The notes: generated by a model not told the origin, from the sequence alone. DNA of 64,000 bases from Leucobacter zeae (GCF_016758175.1 NZ_QYAB01000001.1:91970-155969); one strand, 5' to 3'; shown: positions 17,186-26,963, counted from the stretch's first letter. Program-made: numbers and translations.

Positions 17186-18198
17186 GCGCCGACCAGACCT
17201 CGACGGTGGCGACGCTGTCCGAGCGCACGACGCTCCCGCTCGCCCGTGCGATCAACGAGGGGCTCCGCGCGGCGATGGCCGCCGACGAGCGCGTGATCCT
17301 GATGGGCGAGGACATCGGCCCGCTCGGAGGCGTCTTCCGCGTCACCGATCGACTGCAGGCGGACTTCGGCTCGGCCCGCGTGCTCGACACGCCGCTCGCC
17401 GAGGCCGGTATCATCGGCAGCGCGATCGGGCTCGCGATGCGCGGGTATCGGCCCGTGCTCGAGATCCAGTTCGACGGCTTCATCTTCCCTGGCTTCAACC
17501 AGATCGTCACCCAGCTCGCGAAGCTCACGAGCCGCCACGACGGCCGGGTGCCGATGCCCGTCGTGATCCGCGTGCCCTACGGCGGCCACATCGGCGCCGT
17601 CGAACACCACCAGGAGAGTCCCGAGGCGTACTTCGCCCACACCCCGGGCCTGCGCGTGGTCGCGCCGTCGACTCCCAACGACGCGTACTGGATGATCCAG
17701 CAGGCGATCCGGTCCGACGACCCCGTGCTGTTCTTCGAGCCCAAGGCCAAGTACTGGATGAAGGGCGAGGTCGATCCAACGGGCGAGCCGGGGGAGCTGC
17801 ACCGCACGCGCGTGGCCCGCGAGGGGCGCGATTGCACCGTGGTCGGCCACGGCGCGATGGTGACGACGCTGCTGCAGGCCGCCGAGGTCGCTCAGAGCGA
17901 GGGCACGAGCCTCGAGGTCGTCGACCTGCGCAGCCTCTCGCCGATCGATTTCGAGCCGCTGCTCGCCTCGGTGCGCAAGACCGGTCGCCTCGTGGTCGCC
18001 CAGGAGGCGCAGGGCAACGCGAGCCTCGGCAGCGAGATCGCCGCCCACGTCGCCGAGCACGCGTTCTACTCGCTGCAGGCGCCCGTGCTGCGCGTCTCGG
18101 GGTACGACGTGCCGTTCCCGCCGGCTCGCCTGGAGGGCATCTACCTGCCCGACGCCGATCGCGTGCTCGAAGCCGTCGACCGCACGATGCACTACTGA
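17182..18198 (+). CDS. pdhB: 2-oxoacid (pyruvate) dehydrogenase E1 component, beta subunit
   Basis: A 338-residue transketolase-like subunit with the N-terminal pyrimidine-binding domain (GEDIGPLGGVFRVTDRL, residues about 41-57) and the C-terminal transketolase domain (VVGHGAMVTTLLQAAE). It forms the heterotetramer with the alpha subunit. The ATGA overlap with the upstream gene indicates coupled translation. Confidence 0.92.
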   Translation: MSADQTSTVATLSERTTLPLARAINEGLRAAMAADERVILMGEDIGPLGGVFRVTDRLQADFGSARVLDTPLAEAGIIGSAIGLAMRGYRPVLEIQFDGFIFPGFNQIVTQLAKLTSRHDGRVPMPVVIRVPYGGHIGAVEHHQESPEAYFAHTPGLRVVAPSTPNDAYWMIQQAIRSDDPVLFFEPKAKYWMKGEVDPTGEPGELHRTRVAREGRDCTVVGHGAMVTTLLQAAEVAQSEGTSLEVVDLRSLSPIDFEPLLASVRKTGRLVVAQEAQGNASLGSEIAAHVAEHAFYSLQAPVLRVSGYDVPFPPARLEGIYLPDADRVLEAVDRTMHY

Positions 18199-18222
18199 CC
18201 CGACGATCGCTAGGAGACTCAG

Positions 18223-19620
18223 ATGAGCGAAATGATCTTCCCCCTCCCCGACGTCGGCGAGGGCCTGACCGAAGCCGAGATCGTCGACTGGCGCGTGCAG
18301 CCAGGCGACTCCGTTGCGCTCAACCAGGTCATCTGCGAGATCGAGACCGCGAAGTCGCTCGTCGAACTGCCGTCGCCGTTCACGGGCGTCGTCACCGAGC
18401 TGCTCGCGAACGTGGGCGAGACGGTGCCGGTGGGGCAGCCGATCATGCGCGTCTCCTCGGGCGGGCAGGATCCCGCGCCGTCGGGCGATTCCGCGGCATC
18501 CGGTGCAGCCGGCGCCCCCGCCGCGGGGTCCGCGGACGGGGGAACCGTCGAGGCCCCGGAATCCGATGAGCTCCGCGAGGCCGTCGCCGATGCCGCGGGC
18601 AGCGTGTCGCACGAGGAGGAGTCCGGCGGAGCCGTGCTCGTCGGGTACGGCAACGCGGGCACGGTGCGGTCGCGTCGTCGCCGCGGCGGAGAGCCCCTGC
18701 TGGACGGCGCCGACGGCTCCGGGACCCCCCAGGCCGCGCCGATCCCGGTCGCGGCGGCGAACCCCGTGATCGCGAAGCCGCCGATCCGCAAGCTCGCGAA
18801 GGACCTCGGGGTGGATCTCGCCCAGGTGCACGGCACCGGGATCGCCGGCGAGATCCTGCGCGACGACGTCGTGCGGCAGGCGTCGCAGGCGAGCCTCTTC
18901 CGCAACCTGTCGACGCCGGAGCCGGCCGAGGCGCGCGAGGAGCGCATCCCGCTCAAGGGCGTGCGCAAGATGACGGCGCAGGCGATGGTGGCGTCCTCGA
19001 ACGACGCACCGCACGTCAGCGTCTTCACCGAGGTGGACGCGACCCGCACCATGGAGTTCGTGAAGCGGCTGAAGTCGTCGACCGACTTCGCTGGGGTCAA
19101 GGTCTCGCCGCTGCTCATCTTCGCGAAGGCGATGCTCTGGGCGATCCGCCGCAGCCCCGAGGTCAACTCGACGTTCACCGAGACCGAGATCATCCGGCGC
19201 CACTTCGTGAACCTCGGCATCGCCGCGGCGACGCCGCGCGGGCTGATCGTGCCGAACATCAAGGAGGCGCAGGATCTCAGCCTGCTCGACCTCGCGAAGG
19301 CGATCGAGCAGCTCACGATCACGGCGCGCGACGGGCGCACGCAGCCGGCGGAGATGGCGAACGGCACGATCACGATCACGAACATCGGGGTCTTCGGCAT
19401 GGACTTCGGCACTCCGATCCTCAACCCGGGCGAGTGCGCGATCATGGCGATGGGCACGATCCGGGAGAAGCCGTGGGTCGTCGACGGCGAGGTGCGCCCC
19501 CGGATGGTGACGACGGTCGGCGGCTCGTTCGACCACCGCATCGTCGACGGAGACGTGATCTCGCGCTTCGTCGCCGACGTGGCCTCGGTGCTCGAGGAGC
19601 CCGCGCTGCTGCTCGACTGA
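18223..19620 (+). CDS. pdhC: Dihydrolipoamide acyltransferase (E2)
   Basis: A 465-residue E2. One lipoyl domain (residues 1-80) carries its lipoylated lysine in [10 protein letters not shown] (Lys44). A Ser/Ala/Gly-rich linker leads to the peripheral subunit-binding domain ([19 protein letters not shown], about 186-205), and the C-terminal catalytic domain ends with [10 protein letters not shown], giving His438 and Asp442. It transfers the acyl group to CoA. E3 (dihydrolipoamide dehydrogenase) is not in the window and must be supplied from elsewhere. Confidence 0.92.
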   Translation: MSEMIFPLPDVGEGLTEAEIVDWRVQPGDSVALNQVICEIETAKSLVELPSPFTGVVTELLANVGETVPVGQPIMRVSSGGQDPAPSGDSAASGAAGAPAAGSADGGTVEAPESDELREAVADAAGSVSHEEESGGAVLVGYGNAGTVRSRRRRGGEPLLDGADGSGTPQAAPIPVAAANPVIAKPPIRKLAKDLGVDLAQVHGTGIAGEILRDDVVRQASQASLFRNLSTPEPAEAREERIPLKGVRKMTAQAMVASSNDAPHVSVFTEVDATRTMEFVKRLKSSTDFAGVKVSPLLIFAKAMLWAIRRSPEVNSTFTETEIIRRHFVNLGIAAATPRGLIVPNIKEAQDLSLLDLAKAIEQLTITARDGRTQPAEMANGTITITNIGVFGMDFGTPILNPGECAIMAMGTIREKPWVVDGEVRPRMVTTVGGSFDHRIVDGDVISRFVADVASVLEEPALLLD

Positions 19621-19676
19621 TCGGGTCGGCTCCGTTGCCCCCGCGAGGGATCCAGGATCCCCGCCCCGAACGACGA

Positions 19677-19708
19677 ACGGCCCCCGATCCATGCGGATCG
19701 GGGGCCGT
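19677..19708. terminator. Bidirectional terminator after the dehydrogenase operon
   Basis: A perfect 14-bp stem (19677-19690 with 19695-19708) with an ATGC loop lies between the converging E2 and aquaporin genes. Confidence 0.85.
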
Positions 19709-19728
19709 CGCGTCGGTTCGAGCGGGGC

Positions 19729-20367
19729 CTACTTGGCCTTCTCGAGGTCGTGGGTGTTGAGCAGGCGGAACGCGAGCGCCGCGAGCGCGCCGCCGACCAG
19801 CGGGGCGAGCACGTAGAGCCACATGTTCGCCCAGCCGAACTGGCCGCTGATGGCGAGGCCGAACGCGACGGCGGGGTTGAACCCGCCGCCCGAGACGCCG
19901 CCGACCGCGAACGCGCCCGCGACGACGACCGAGCCGATGGCGAGGCCGTAGAACGAGTTGCCATCGTTGTCCTTCGAGGTCGCGACGTTCAGCACGACGT
20001 AGACGAGGACGAAGGTCACGACGAGTTCGACGATGAACGCGGGAGCGGTCTCGATCTCGACCGGGGTGCCGGCGGGCAGGAAGGCCTTGCTCGCGAGCGC
20101 GCCGAGCGCGGCGCCGACGAGCTGCGCGACGACATAGGCGATGAAGTCGCCGACGCCGAGCGCACCGCGGATGAGGGCGCCGAGCGAGACGGCGGGGTTC
20201 AGGTGCGCGCCCGAGATGTGCCCGGTGGCGTACACGAGGACCATCAGCGTGAAGCCGATGGCGAGCGGGGCGAAGTCACCGGCACCGTTCACGGCGGCGA
20301 TGATCATGAAGACGAACAGGAACGTCGCGAGTGCTTCAGCAACCGCATTCCGTGCGGTACCGGTCAT
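19729..20367 (-). CDS. MIP family channel (aquaporin-like) with an altered second NPA box
   Basis: A 212-residue integral membrane protein with six hydrophobic segments and two half-helices: HLNPAVSLG in the first half and GFNPAVAFG in the second. MIP channels carry water or small neutral solutes such as glycerol. The arginine that normally follows the second NPA (NPAR) and forms the selectivity filter is replaced by valine, so the pore may be wider or differently selective. A start eight codons upstream (20391) is possible; neither start has a strong ribosome-binding site. Confidence 0.88.
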   Translation of the reverse strand: MTGTARNAVAEALATFLFVFMIIAAVNGAGDFAPLAIGFTLMVLVYATGHISGAHLNPAVSLGALIRGALGVGDFIAYVVAQLVGAALGALASKAFLPAGTPVEIETAPAFIVELVVTFVLVYVVLNVATSKDNDGNSFYGLAIGSVVVAGAFAVGGVSGGGFNPAVAFGLAISGQFGWANMWLYVLAPLVGGALAALAFRLLNTHDLEKAK

Positions 20368-20445
20368 GGTCGGCTCACTTTCTTGGAACATTGAGGATTT
20401 CCACAGGCTGAACCATTATGTCAAACGACCGGAATGCGGGCATGG

Positions 20446-20486
20446 CGAAGCGCGGGTCCGGCTGAACACTCCGGACCCGCGCTTCG
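20446..20486. terminator. Terminator hairpin downstream of katG
   Basis: A perfect 16-bp stem (20446-20461 with 20471-20486) around a nine-base loop lies just past the katG stop, between katG and the aquaporin gene on the same strand, making read-through unlikely. Confidence 0.85.
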
Positions 20487-20496
20487 GCCGACGCGA

Positions 20497-22707
20497 TCAG
20501 CGCACGTCGAACCGGTCGAGCTCGGCGACCTTGACCCAGGCGCGCACGAAGTCGTCCACGAACCGGTCGGCCGCGTCGTCGCTCGCATAGACCTCGGCGA
20601 CGGCCCGCAGCTCGCTGTTCGAGCCGAAGACCAGGTCGGCGCGAGTTCCGGTCCAGGTCTCCTCACCCGTCTCGTCGTCCGTCGCCTGGAAGACGCGCTG
20701 CGCGTCGTCGACCGCGCGCCAGGTCGTGCCGAGGTCGAGCAGGTTTACGAAGAAGTCGTTGGTGAGCTGCCCGGGGCGGTCGGTGAGCACGCCGTGCTGC
20801 GAGCCGTCCCAGTTCGTCTCGAGCACGCGCATGCCGCCCACGAGCACCGTCATCTCGGGGGCCGACAGCTGCAGCAGGTTGGCGCGATCGACCAGCAGCT
20901 GCTCCGCCGGGTATCCGAGCCCGCGGTCGCTCTCGTAGTTGCGGAAGCCGTCGGCGGGCGGGTTCAGGTACTCGAACGATGCGACGTCGGTCTGCTCCTG
21001 CGAAGCGTCGGTGCGCCCCGGGGTGAACGGGATCTCGACCGTGCGGCCCGCCGCCGCTGCGGCACGCCGCACGCCGACGTTGCCTGCGAGCACCACGAGG
21101 TCGGCGATCGAGACGCGCTTCGCGCCGCCCGCGGCGTCGAACTCCGCCTTGACGTCCTCGAGCGCCTCGAGCACCCGTGCCAGCTGCTCGGGTCGGTTGA
21201 CCTCCCAGCTGCGCTGGGGCTCGAGCCTGATCCTGCCGCCGTTCGCGCCGCCGCGCTTGTCGCTGCCGCGGAACGACGACGCCGCGGCCCAGGCGGCGCC
21301 GACCAGTTCGGACACGGACAGCCCGGTCTCGGCGATCCGCACCTCGAGCGCGGCGATGTCGGCCGCGTCGATGAGCTCGTGATCGCGGGCGGGGATCGGA
21401 TCCTGCCAGATCAGGTCTTCGGCGGGCACCTCGGGGCCGAGGTAGCGGGCCTTCGGGCCGAGGTCGCGATGCGTGAGCTTGAACCAGGCGCGTGCGTACG
21501 CGTCGGTGAACGCCTGCTGGTCGTCCTTGAACCGGCGCGAGATCTTGTCGTAGACCGGGTCGATCCGCAGCGACAGGTCGGTCGTGAGCATCCGCGGCTC
21601 GCGGCGCCCCTCGCCCTGCGCCATCGGCACCATGTCGGCGCCGCCGCCGTCCTTGGGTCGCCAGTGGAAGTGCCCGCCCTCGCCCTCGGCCAGCTCCCAC
21701 TCGTAGGCGTAGAGGATGTGGAAGAACTCGTTGTCCCAGCGGGTCGGGTGGTAGGTCCAGGTGACCTCGAGGCCCGAACCGATCGCGTCGTTGCCGTGGC
21801 CAGCACCGTGCGTGCTCTGCCAGCCGAGCCCCATCTGCTCGATGGGTGCGGCTTCGGGTTCGGCGCCGACATGGTCGTCGGCGTTCGCCGCGCCGTGCGT
21901 CTTGCCGAAGGTGTGGCCGCCCGCGATGAGCGCCACGGTCTCCTCGTCGTCCATCGCCATGCGGGCGAAGGTCTCGCGGATCTCGTGCGCTGCTGCCACG
22001 GGGTCGTGGTTCGCCGCGGGGCCCTCGGGATTGACGTAGATGAGGCCCATCATCGTGGCGGCGAGCGGCTTGGCCAGGGTGCCGGCCTCCTCGGTGCGCC
22101 CGTCCATGCCGAGCCACGCGCGCTCCGAGCCCCAGTAGATGTCGTCGTCCGGCTCCCACACGTCGGGGCGGCCGCCGGCGAACCCGAAGGTCGGCATGCC
22201 CATGATCTCGTGCGCGACGTTGCCCGCCAGGATCATGAGGTCGCCCCACGAGAGCGCGCGGCCGTACTGCTTCTTGACGGGCCACAGCAGGCGCCGGGCC
22301 TTGTCGAGGCCCACGTTGTCGGGCCAGCTGTTGAGCGGGGCGAAGCGCTGCTGCCCCGTGCCGCCGCCGCCGCGGCCGTCGAACACGCGGTAGGTGCCCG
22401 CTGAGTGCCACGCCATGCGGATCATCAGGGGGCCGTAGTTGTTGAAGTCGGCCGGCCACCAGGGCTTCGAGTCCGTGAGCACCGATGCGATGTCGCGCTT
22501 GACCGCGTCGAGGTCGAGCCGCTGGAACGCGGCGGCGTAGTCGAAGTCCGCGCCCTGAGGGTTCGCGACCGCGGGGTTCTTCGCGAGGATCTTGAGATTC
22601 AGCCGGTCGGGCCACCAGTCGGTGTTTCCGGTGCGCCCGGCGGGCCGGGCCTGCTGCGCCGCTGCGAGCGCCTCGTGGTTCACGGGGCACTGGTCCGGAG
22701 AGGTCAT
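20497..22707 (-). CDS. katG: Catalase-peroxidase
   Basis: A 736-residue haem enzyme that destroys hydrogen peroxide and has peroxidase activity. The distal haem pocket [11 protein letters not shown] holds Arg97, Trp100 and His101. Trp100, Tyr224 (in IYVNPEGP) and Met250 have the positions of the covalent Met-Tyr-Trp adduct needed for catalase activity. The proximal histidine is in [12 protein letters not shown] (His265). The C-terminal duplicated domain is complete. It lies 133 bases downstream of furA on the same strand, the classic actinobacterial oxidative stress pair, so it is probably repressed by FurA. Confidence 0.96.
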   Translation of the reverse strand: MTSPDQCPVNHEALAAAQQARPAGRTGNTDWWPDRLNLKILAKNPAVANPQGADFDYAAAFQRLDLDAVKRDIASVLTDSKPWWPADFNNYGPLMIRMAWHSAGTYRVFDGRGGGGTGQQRFAPLNSWPDNVGLDKARRLLWPVKKQYGRALSWGDLMILAGNVAHEIMGMPTFGFAGGRPDVWEPDDDIYWGSERAWLGMDGRTEEAGTLAKPLAATMMGLIYVNPEGPAANHDPVAAAHEIRETFARMAMDDEETVALIAGGHTFGKTHGAANADDHVGAEPEAAPIEQMGLGWQSTHGAGHGNDAIGSGLEVTWTYHPTRWDNEFFHILYAYEWELAEGEGGHFHWRPKDGGGADMVPMAQGEGRREPRMLTTDLSLRIDPVYDKISRRFKDDQQAFTDAYARAWFKLTHRDLGPKARYLGPEVPAEDLIWQDPIPARDHELIDAADIAALEVRIAETGLSVSELVGAAWAAASSFRGSDKRGGANGGRIRLEPQRSWEVNRPEQLARVLEALEDVKAEFDAAGGAKRVSIADLVVLAGNVGVRRAAAAAGRTVEIPFTPGRTDASQEQTDVASFEYLNPPADGFRNYESDRGLGYPAEQLLVDRANLLQLSAPEMTVLVGGMRVLETNWDGSQHGVLTDRPGQLTNDFFVNLLDLGTTWRAVDDAQRVFQATDDETGEETWTGTRADLVFGSNSELRAVAEVYASDDAADRFVDDFVRAWVKVAELDRFDVR

Positions 22708-22840
22708 GGATCGTTCCTTTCGACGGTGTTCTGCGGGTGGGGAGATGGGGTTCTGGGTCGCACGTCGTGGTGCGGGGTCGCCGGACATCGGCACCGCGAT
22801 CGCGGTGCCAGCGGATGCGGCTGCCGGGGACGCGCTCCCG

Positions 22841-23299
22841 TCAGGCGGCCTGCTCGCAATCGGCGCAGATGCCGCGGAAGGTGACGGAGGCCTCGAGGAT
22901 CCGCATCCGCGATCCGCCCTCGCCGCCGGCGGGGCCCGCCGGGGTCAGGCACGGGGCGAGGCCGGTGGCGCACTCGACATCCTCGATGCGCCGGCACACG
23001 ACGCACTGCACGTGGTGGTGGTTGTCGAGGTGCTCGATCTCGTAGAGCGCTCCGTCGGAGTCGGGCAGGTCGACGCGGCGCAAGAGGCCGTGCTCGGTGA
23101 GGTCGTTCATGATGTTGTGGACGGACTGGAGCGACACCGACGGCGAGGCCTGAGCCAGTGCCGCGTGGACCTCGGAGGCCCTGCTGTGCGGGTGCGACTC
23201 GAGATAGGCGAGCGCTGCGACGCGGCCGGCCGTCACCCGCATGCCGCTCGCGCGCAGGCGATCGGCGCGCTGGGCGTCGGTCGCGGGGTCGTGGTGCAT
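22841..23299 (-). CDS. furA: Fur family regulator, FurA type
   Basis: A 152-residue metal-dependent repressor: an N-terminal winged helix-turn-helix ([15 protein letters not shown]) and a C-terminal dimerisation/metal domain with the HHHVQCVVC cluster and a late CADC, which gives two CxxC-type zinc sites. Gene order with katG indicates a peroxide- or iron-sensing role. I favour the ATG at 23299 because a perfect palindrome directly abuts the earlier ATG at 23317, suggesting that the earlier ATG lies in the promoter; the longer form is six residues longer. Confidence 0.9.
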   Translation of the reverse strand: MHHDPATDAQRADRLRASGMRVTAGRVAALAYLESHPHSRASEVHAALAQASPSVSLQSVHNIMNDLTEHGLLRRVDLPDSDGALYEIEHLDNHHHVQCVVCRRIEDVECATGLAPCLTPAGPAGGEGGSRMRILEASVTFRGICADCEQAA

Positions 23300-23316
23300 G
23301 CCTTCCACCCTAGTCA

Positions 23317-23333
23317 TTTTGAGCGACTCAAAA
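23317..23333. promoter_or_regulatory. Candidate FurA operator
   Basis: The perfect inverted repeat TTTTGAG-CGA-CTCAAAA sits immediately upstream of furA in unusually AT-rich sequence. The next bases upstream contain TTGAGTCA, sharing the TTGAG half-site. Its position over the promoter suggests autoregulation of furA-katG. Confidence 0.6.
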
Positions 23334-23417
23334 CAAGTTGTCTTGAGTCATGCAAAATAGTCGGGCGTGTCGAGGGGGCGGCGGCGAGCGGGCCCGCCGG
23401 TGCTCCACGGCTCCGCG

Positions 23418-24458
23418 TCAGTCGTGCGCGTGCCCTTCGCCGACGTGGCTCGCGGGCTCGAGCTGCAGGGTCACGTGCTCGGTGTCGAAGTGCTCGTGGA
23501 GGCATGCGCGCAGCTCGTCGAGCACGCCGTGGTAACCGCGCTCGCTCCAGGCCGCGTCGGAGACCGTGACATGGGCGGAGAACGCGGGGACGCCGGAGGT
23601 GATGGTCCAGGCATGCACGTCGTGCACGTCGGAGACCCCGGGGACCGCGAGCATGTGCGCGCGTGCCGCGTCGACGTCGAGGTTCTTCGGCGACGCCTCG
23701 AGGAGCACGTCGACCACCTCGCGCAGCAGCCCGATCGCGCGGGGGAAGATGAGCACGGCGATGAGCAGCGATGCGATCTGGTCGGCGGCGTTCCAGCCGG
23801 TGAACATGATCACGACGCCGGCGACGATGACGAGCACGGACCCGAGCAGGTCGCCGAGCACCTCGAGGTAGGCCCCGCGCACGTTGAGGCTCTCCTTCTG
23901 GCCGGAGCTCAGGATGAGGAGCGAGGCGAGGTTCGCGGCGGCGCCGAGCACCGCGGCGATGAGCATGGGGCCGGACTGCACCTCGACCTCGGTGCCGAAG
24001 CGGTTGATCGCGCTGACGAAGATCGTGATCGCGATGACGCCGAGCACGATGCCGTTCACGAGCGCAGCGAGCACCTCGACGCGGAGGTAGCCGTACGTGC
24101 GCTTCGATGTCGCGGGAAGGGCGGCGATGAGGCTCGCGATGAGGGCGATCGCCACGCCGGTCGCGTCGGTGAGCATGTGGCCGGCGTCGGCGAGGAGCGA
24201 TAGCGAGCCGGAGATCAGCGCGCCGATCACCTGGATGACGAAGACCGAGAGCGTGATCGCGAGGGCGATGATCAGGCGTTTGCGGTGCTTGCCCGTCGCG
24301 GTCGTCGCGCCCTGCAGTCCGTGGTCGTGCCCATGCCCGCCCGAGCCGCCGGCGTCGTGCTCGCCCGGCCGGTCGGGGTGCCCGGCGCTGAACTCGGGAT
24401 CGCAGGCCGGGTCGCCCCGGCGCTCGGGATCGCGATCCGCCTCGAAACCTTCGCCCAT
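23418..24458 (-). CDS. Cation diffusion facilitator (zinc-type) transporter
   Basis: A 346-residue metal/proton antiporter. A hydrophilic N-terminus with a His-rich GGHGHDHG stretch precedes six membrane helices; metal-site residues appear in DAGHMLTD (helix 2) and YLEVLGDLLGS (helix 5). The C-terminal cytoplasmic domain carries DVHDVHAWTIT and further His residues ending GEGHAHD. The CzcD/ZitB group exports zinc, cobalt or cadmium. The start at 24458 (MGEGFEADRD) was chosen over longer versions, which extend into low-quality arginine-rich sequence. Confidence 0.9.
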   Translation of the reverse strand: MGEGFEADRDPERRGDPACDPEFSAGHPDRPGEHDAGGSGGHGHDHGLQGATTATGKHRKRLIIALAITLSVFVIQVIGALISGSLSLLADAGHMLTDATGVAIALIASLIAALPATSKRTYGYLRVEVLAALVNGIVLGVIAITIFVSAINRFGTEVEVQSGPMLIAAVLGAAANLASLLILSSGQKESLNVRGAYLEVLGDLLGSVLVIVAGVVIMFTGWNAADQIASLLIAVLIFPRAIGLLREVVDVLLEASPKNLDVDAARAHMLAVPGVSDVHDVHAWTITSGVPAFSAHVTVSDAAWSERGYHGVLDELRACLHEHFDTEHVTLQLEPASHVGEGHAHD

Positions 24459-24589
24459 GCCGCCGACCCTACTCTCTCTCGCCCTGACCGGATCCAGCAT
24501 ACCCCATGGGGGTATCCGGTGCCAGCGTGGGGAACGACTCCCGGCCGGTGCGCCGGTGCGCCGCGCCCGCACCGGATACGCTCGAGGGC

Positions 24590-25864
24590 ATGACCAGTAC
24601 GCCGGGGCAGGCCCCGATCCGCATCGGGTTCGTGATGCTGCACACCTCGCCGCTCGACGTGCCCGGCACGAAGGACGCCGGTGGCATGAACGTCGTCGTG
24701 CGCGCCCAGGCCGAGGCGCTCGCCGCCGCGGGGCACGAGGTCGTCATCTTCACCCGCCGCAGCGACCTCGGGGCCGAGGCGCGCACGCCGCTGCGGCCCG
24801 GACTCGTCGTCGTGCACCTCGATGCCGGCCCCGCGCGCCTCCTCGCGAAGGGCGAGCACGAGGGCGTGATGGAGGAGTTCGGCCGGCTGCTCGACGCCGA
24901 GCTCGCGGAACGCCCGGTCGACATCCTCCACGCGGAGCACTGGTTCTCGGGCGTCGCGGCCCTGCCCGTCGCCCGGAGGCGCGGGATTCCGCTCGTGCAG
25001 AGCTACCACTCGATCGCCGCCCCCGTGGACTCGCCGCTGGGGGACGGCGAGCGTCCGGAGTCCCCCGGGCGCCAGGCGGGGGAGCGGCTGCTCGCCCGGG
25101 AGGCCGACCTGATCATCGCCGTGAGCGAGGCCGAACGCGCGACGGTGCTCGACCGGCTCGAAGGCGATGCGGAGCGGGTGCGCGTCGTGCCGCTCGGCGT
25201 CGACACCGAGCTGTTCCACCCGTGCGAGACCGACGCCTGCGCCGAGCAGAAGGACTGGCTCGGTCGGGGCGGGCGCCCCGAGGCGATCGTGGTGGGCCGG
25301 CTGCACCCGCTCAAGGGGTTCGACCTCGTGATCGACGCGATGGCCGAGATGGCCCCCGAGCATCGCCCCGTGCTCCGGATCGTGGGCGCCCCGCCGCCCG
25401 ATGGCGACGACTACGCGCGCGCACTGCACGAGGCCGTCGTGCGGCACGGGCTGCTCTCGACGATCGCGTTCGACGGCGCGCTGCGCCGGCGCGAGCTCGC
25501 GGAGCGGATCCGGAGCGCGTCGATCATGCTCGTGCCCTCGCACTCTGAGACCTTCGGGCTCGTCGCGCTCGAGGCGGCGGCGTCGGGCGTCCCGGTCATC
25601 GCGCGCGCGACGGGCGGGCTGCGCGAGGCCGTGCTCGACGGCGAGACGGGCCTGCTGATCCCGACCGCGTCCGACGATCCGGCCGATCCCGACCGGAACC
25701 CGGCCGACGATCCGCGGGAGTGGGCCTCCGCGGTCGCGCGGCTGCTCGACGACCCCGAAGCGCTCGAGCGCATGGGCGCCGCGGCGCGCGAGCACGCGCT
25801 GAGTCGCAATTGGGCCGCCTCGGCCGAGCAGCTGCTCGACGTCTACCGGGAGGCGATCGCCTGA
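24590..25864 (+). CDS. mshA: GT4 glycosyltransferase, MshA-like
   Basis: A 424-residue GT-B fold glycosyltransferase. The N-terminal MLHTSPLDVPGTKDAGGMNVVV block is close to the start of D-inositol-3-phosphate glycosyltransferase MshA, the first enzyme of mycothiol synthesis. The donor-binding half shows VVGRLHPLKGFDLVIDAM, and the nucleotide-sugar motif HSETFGLVALEAAASGVPVIA. The MshB homologue near 2.8 kb supports the assignment. Substitutions in the inositol-phosphate region cannot be assessed by eye; another GT4 transferase remains possible. Confidence 0.75.
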   Translation: MTSTPGQAPIRIGFVMLHTSPLDVPGTKDAGGMNVVVRAQAEALAAAGHEVVIFTRRSDLGAEARTPLRPGLVVVHLDAGPARLLAKGEHEGVMEEFGRLLDAELAERPVDILHAEHWFSGVAALPVARRRGIPLVQSYHSIAAPVDSPLGDGERPESPGRQAGERLLAREADLIIAVSEAERATVLDRLEGDAERVRVVPLGVDTELFHPCETDACAEQKDWLGRGGRPEAIVVGRLHPLKGFDLVIDAMAEMAPEHRPVLRIVGAPPPDGDDYARALHEAVVRHGLLSTIAFDGALRRRELAERIRSASIMLVPSHSETFGLVALEAAASGVPVIARATGGLREAVLDGETGLLIPTASDDPADPDRNPADDPREWASAVARLLDDPEALERMGAAAREHALSRNWAASAEQLLDVYREAIA

Positions 25865-25933
25865 CGCCGACGCGGGTCCGGTCGGTCGGTGGGCCGGTCG
25901 GTGCGTCCGCGTGCCGGTCGGTGCGTGCTCAAT

Positions 25934-26004
25934 TCGTATGGGATCGGCGAACCGTATGGCCGCGAGGGCGGAGGCTCGGCATACGGATTGCAGATCCCAT
26001 ACGA
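25934..26004. repeat. Nested inverted repeat between convergent genes
   Basis: Outer arms TCGTATGGGATC (25934-25945) and its reverse complement (25993-26004) enclose inner arms CCGTATG (25952-25958) and its reverse complement (25980-25986). Six-base spacers separate inner and outer arms on both sides. Both arm types share CGTATG, so the motif occurs four times. Just upstream, GCCGGTCGGTGCGT is directly repeated (25893-25906, 25913-25926). It may end transcription of the mshA-like gene and of the GntR gene. Confidence 0.75.
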
Positions 26005-26031
26005 CTTGACGATGGGTCTGGGCCGCCGCGC

Positions 26032-26790
26032 CTAACGCGAGACGAGCGTGGTCTCGAACGAGTAGAGGTCGGGGCGGTAGCAGTGGTGCCCGGCCTCGAC
26101 GGCCCGGCCCCCGTGGTCGAAGGCGACGCGGTCCATGGTCAGCAGCGGGCTGCCCTTCGCGATGTCGAGCAGCTCGTGCTCGTCGTCGTGCGTGCGCCTC
26201 GCTCCGATCGTCTGGTTGGCGATCTTGATGGTCACCCCGCGCGAGCGCATGATCTCGTAGAGCCCGCGCCGCTCGAGGTCTTCGACGGTGATGTCGGAGA
26301 ACTCGGGCGGGAGCAGGTTGATGAGGATCGCCATGGGGGTGCCGTCGGCGCTGCGCACGCGGCGGATGCGCGTGATCTCGGTGCCTATGGCGAGGTTCAG
26401 CTGCGCCGCCGCCTCCTCGTCCGCAGGCACGCGCTCCAGGGAGAGCACGCGCGTGGCCGGGTGGTGGCCGACGCGCGTGAGGTCCTCGTTGAGGCTCGTG
26501 AGCTCGACGGGCCGGCTGACGCGGGCCTGCACGACCTGGGTGCCGATCCCGCGCCGGCGCACCAGCAGGCCCTTGTCGACGAGCTCCTGGATCGCGCGGC
26601 GCACGGTGGGGCGGGAGAGTCCGAGGCGCTCGCCGATCGCGATCTCGTTCTCGAGCCTCGCACCCGAGGGGATGACGCCCTCGCGAATGGCGCGCTCGAG
26701 GCGGGTCGAGATCTGGAAGTAGAGCGGGACCGGGCCCGTGCGCTCCAGGTCCGCGAAGAGCTCGTCTGGCCAGACGGGTTCGGTGCTCAT
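26032..26790 (-). CDS. iolR: GntR/HutC family regulator of the inositol island (IolR-like)
   Basis: A 252-residue repressor. The N-terminal GntR winged helix is centred on ENEIAIGERLGLSRPTVRRAIQEL, followed by a UTRA ligand-binding domain (about residues 95-245) ending with HHCYRPDLYSFETTLVSR. AGGAGG precedes the ATG. It diverges from iolC exactly as IolR does in Corynebacterium glutamicum, and two matching TGTNNGGACA sites lie in the shared promoter region. The likely inducer is inositol or a breakdown product; that is inference. Confidence 0.82.
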   Translation of the reverse strand: MSTEPVWPDELFADLERTGPVPLYFQISTRLERAIREGVIPSGARLENEIAIGERLGLSRPTVRRAIQELVDKGLLVRRRGIGTQVVQARVSRPVELTSLNEDLTRVGHHPATRVLSLERVPADEEAAAQLNLAIGTEITRIRRVRSADGTPMAILINLLPPEFSDITVEDLERRGLYEIMRSRGVTIKIANQTIGARRTHDDEHELLDIAKGSPLLTMDRVAFDHGGRAVEAGHHCYRPDLYSFETTLVSR

Positions 26791-26843
26791 GGGCCCTCCT
26801 GGGTGGGGTGAACGGCCACGGGCGGCTGCTCCGGCGCGACGCA

Positions 26844-26914
26844 ATGTACGGACAACATTACCTCCTCGAAGATTGCGCAGCGCATGTCGCCCCTTCGTGC
26901 TATTGTTAGGACAA
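26844..26914. promoter_or_regulatory. iolC promoter region with two candidate IolR boxes
   Basis: TGTACGGACA (26845-26854) and TGTTAGGACA (26904-26913) lie 59 bases apart. The second overlaps a TGCTATTGT extended -10 sequence (hexamer 26901-26906). Its reverse complement TGTCCTAACA fits the C. glutamicum IolR motif as I remember it (KGWCHTRACA). Related boxes occur before iolT and before the second ABC importer. Confidence 0.6.
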
Positions 26915-26963
26915 ATGCACCGGCGCATCCCGCTCCGGCCGCGTCACGGTGAGAGGCGAGTGA

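Noticed and set aside
16004..19620. Naming the complex a branched-chain 2-oxoacid dehydrogenase
   Set aside because: The sequence features fit both pyruvate and branched-chain types, and no neighbouring branched-chain gene supports the narrower name.
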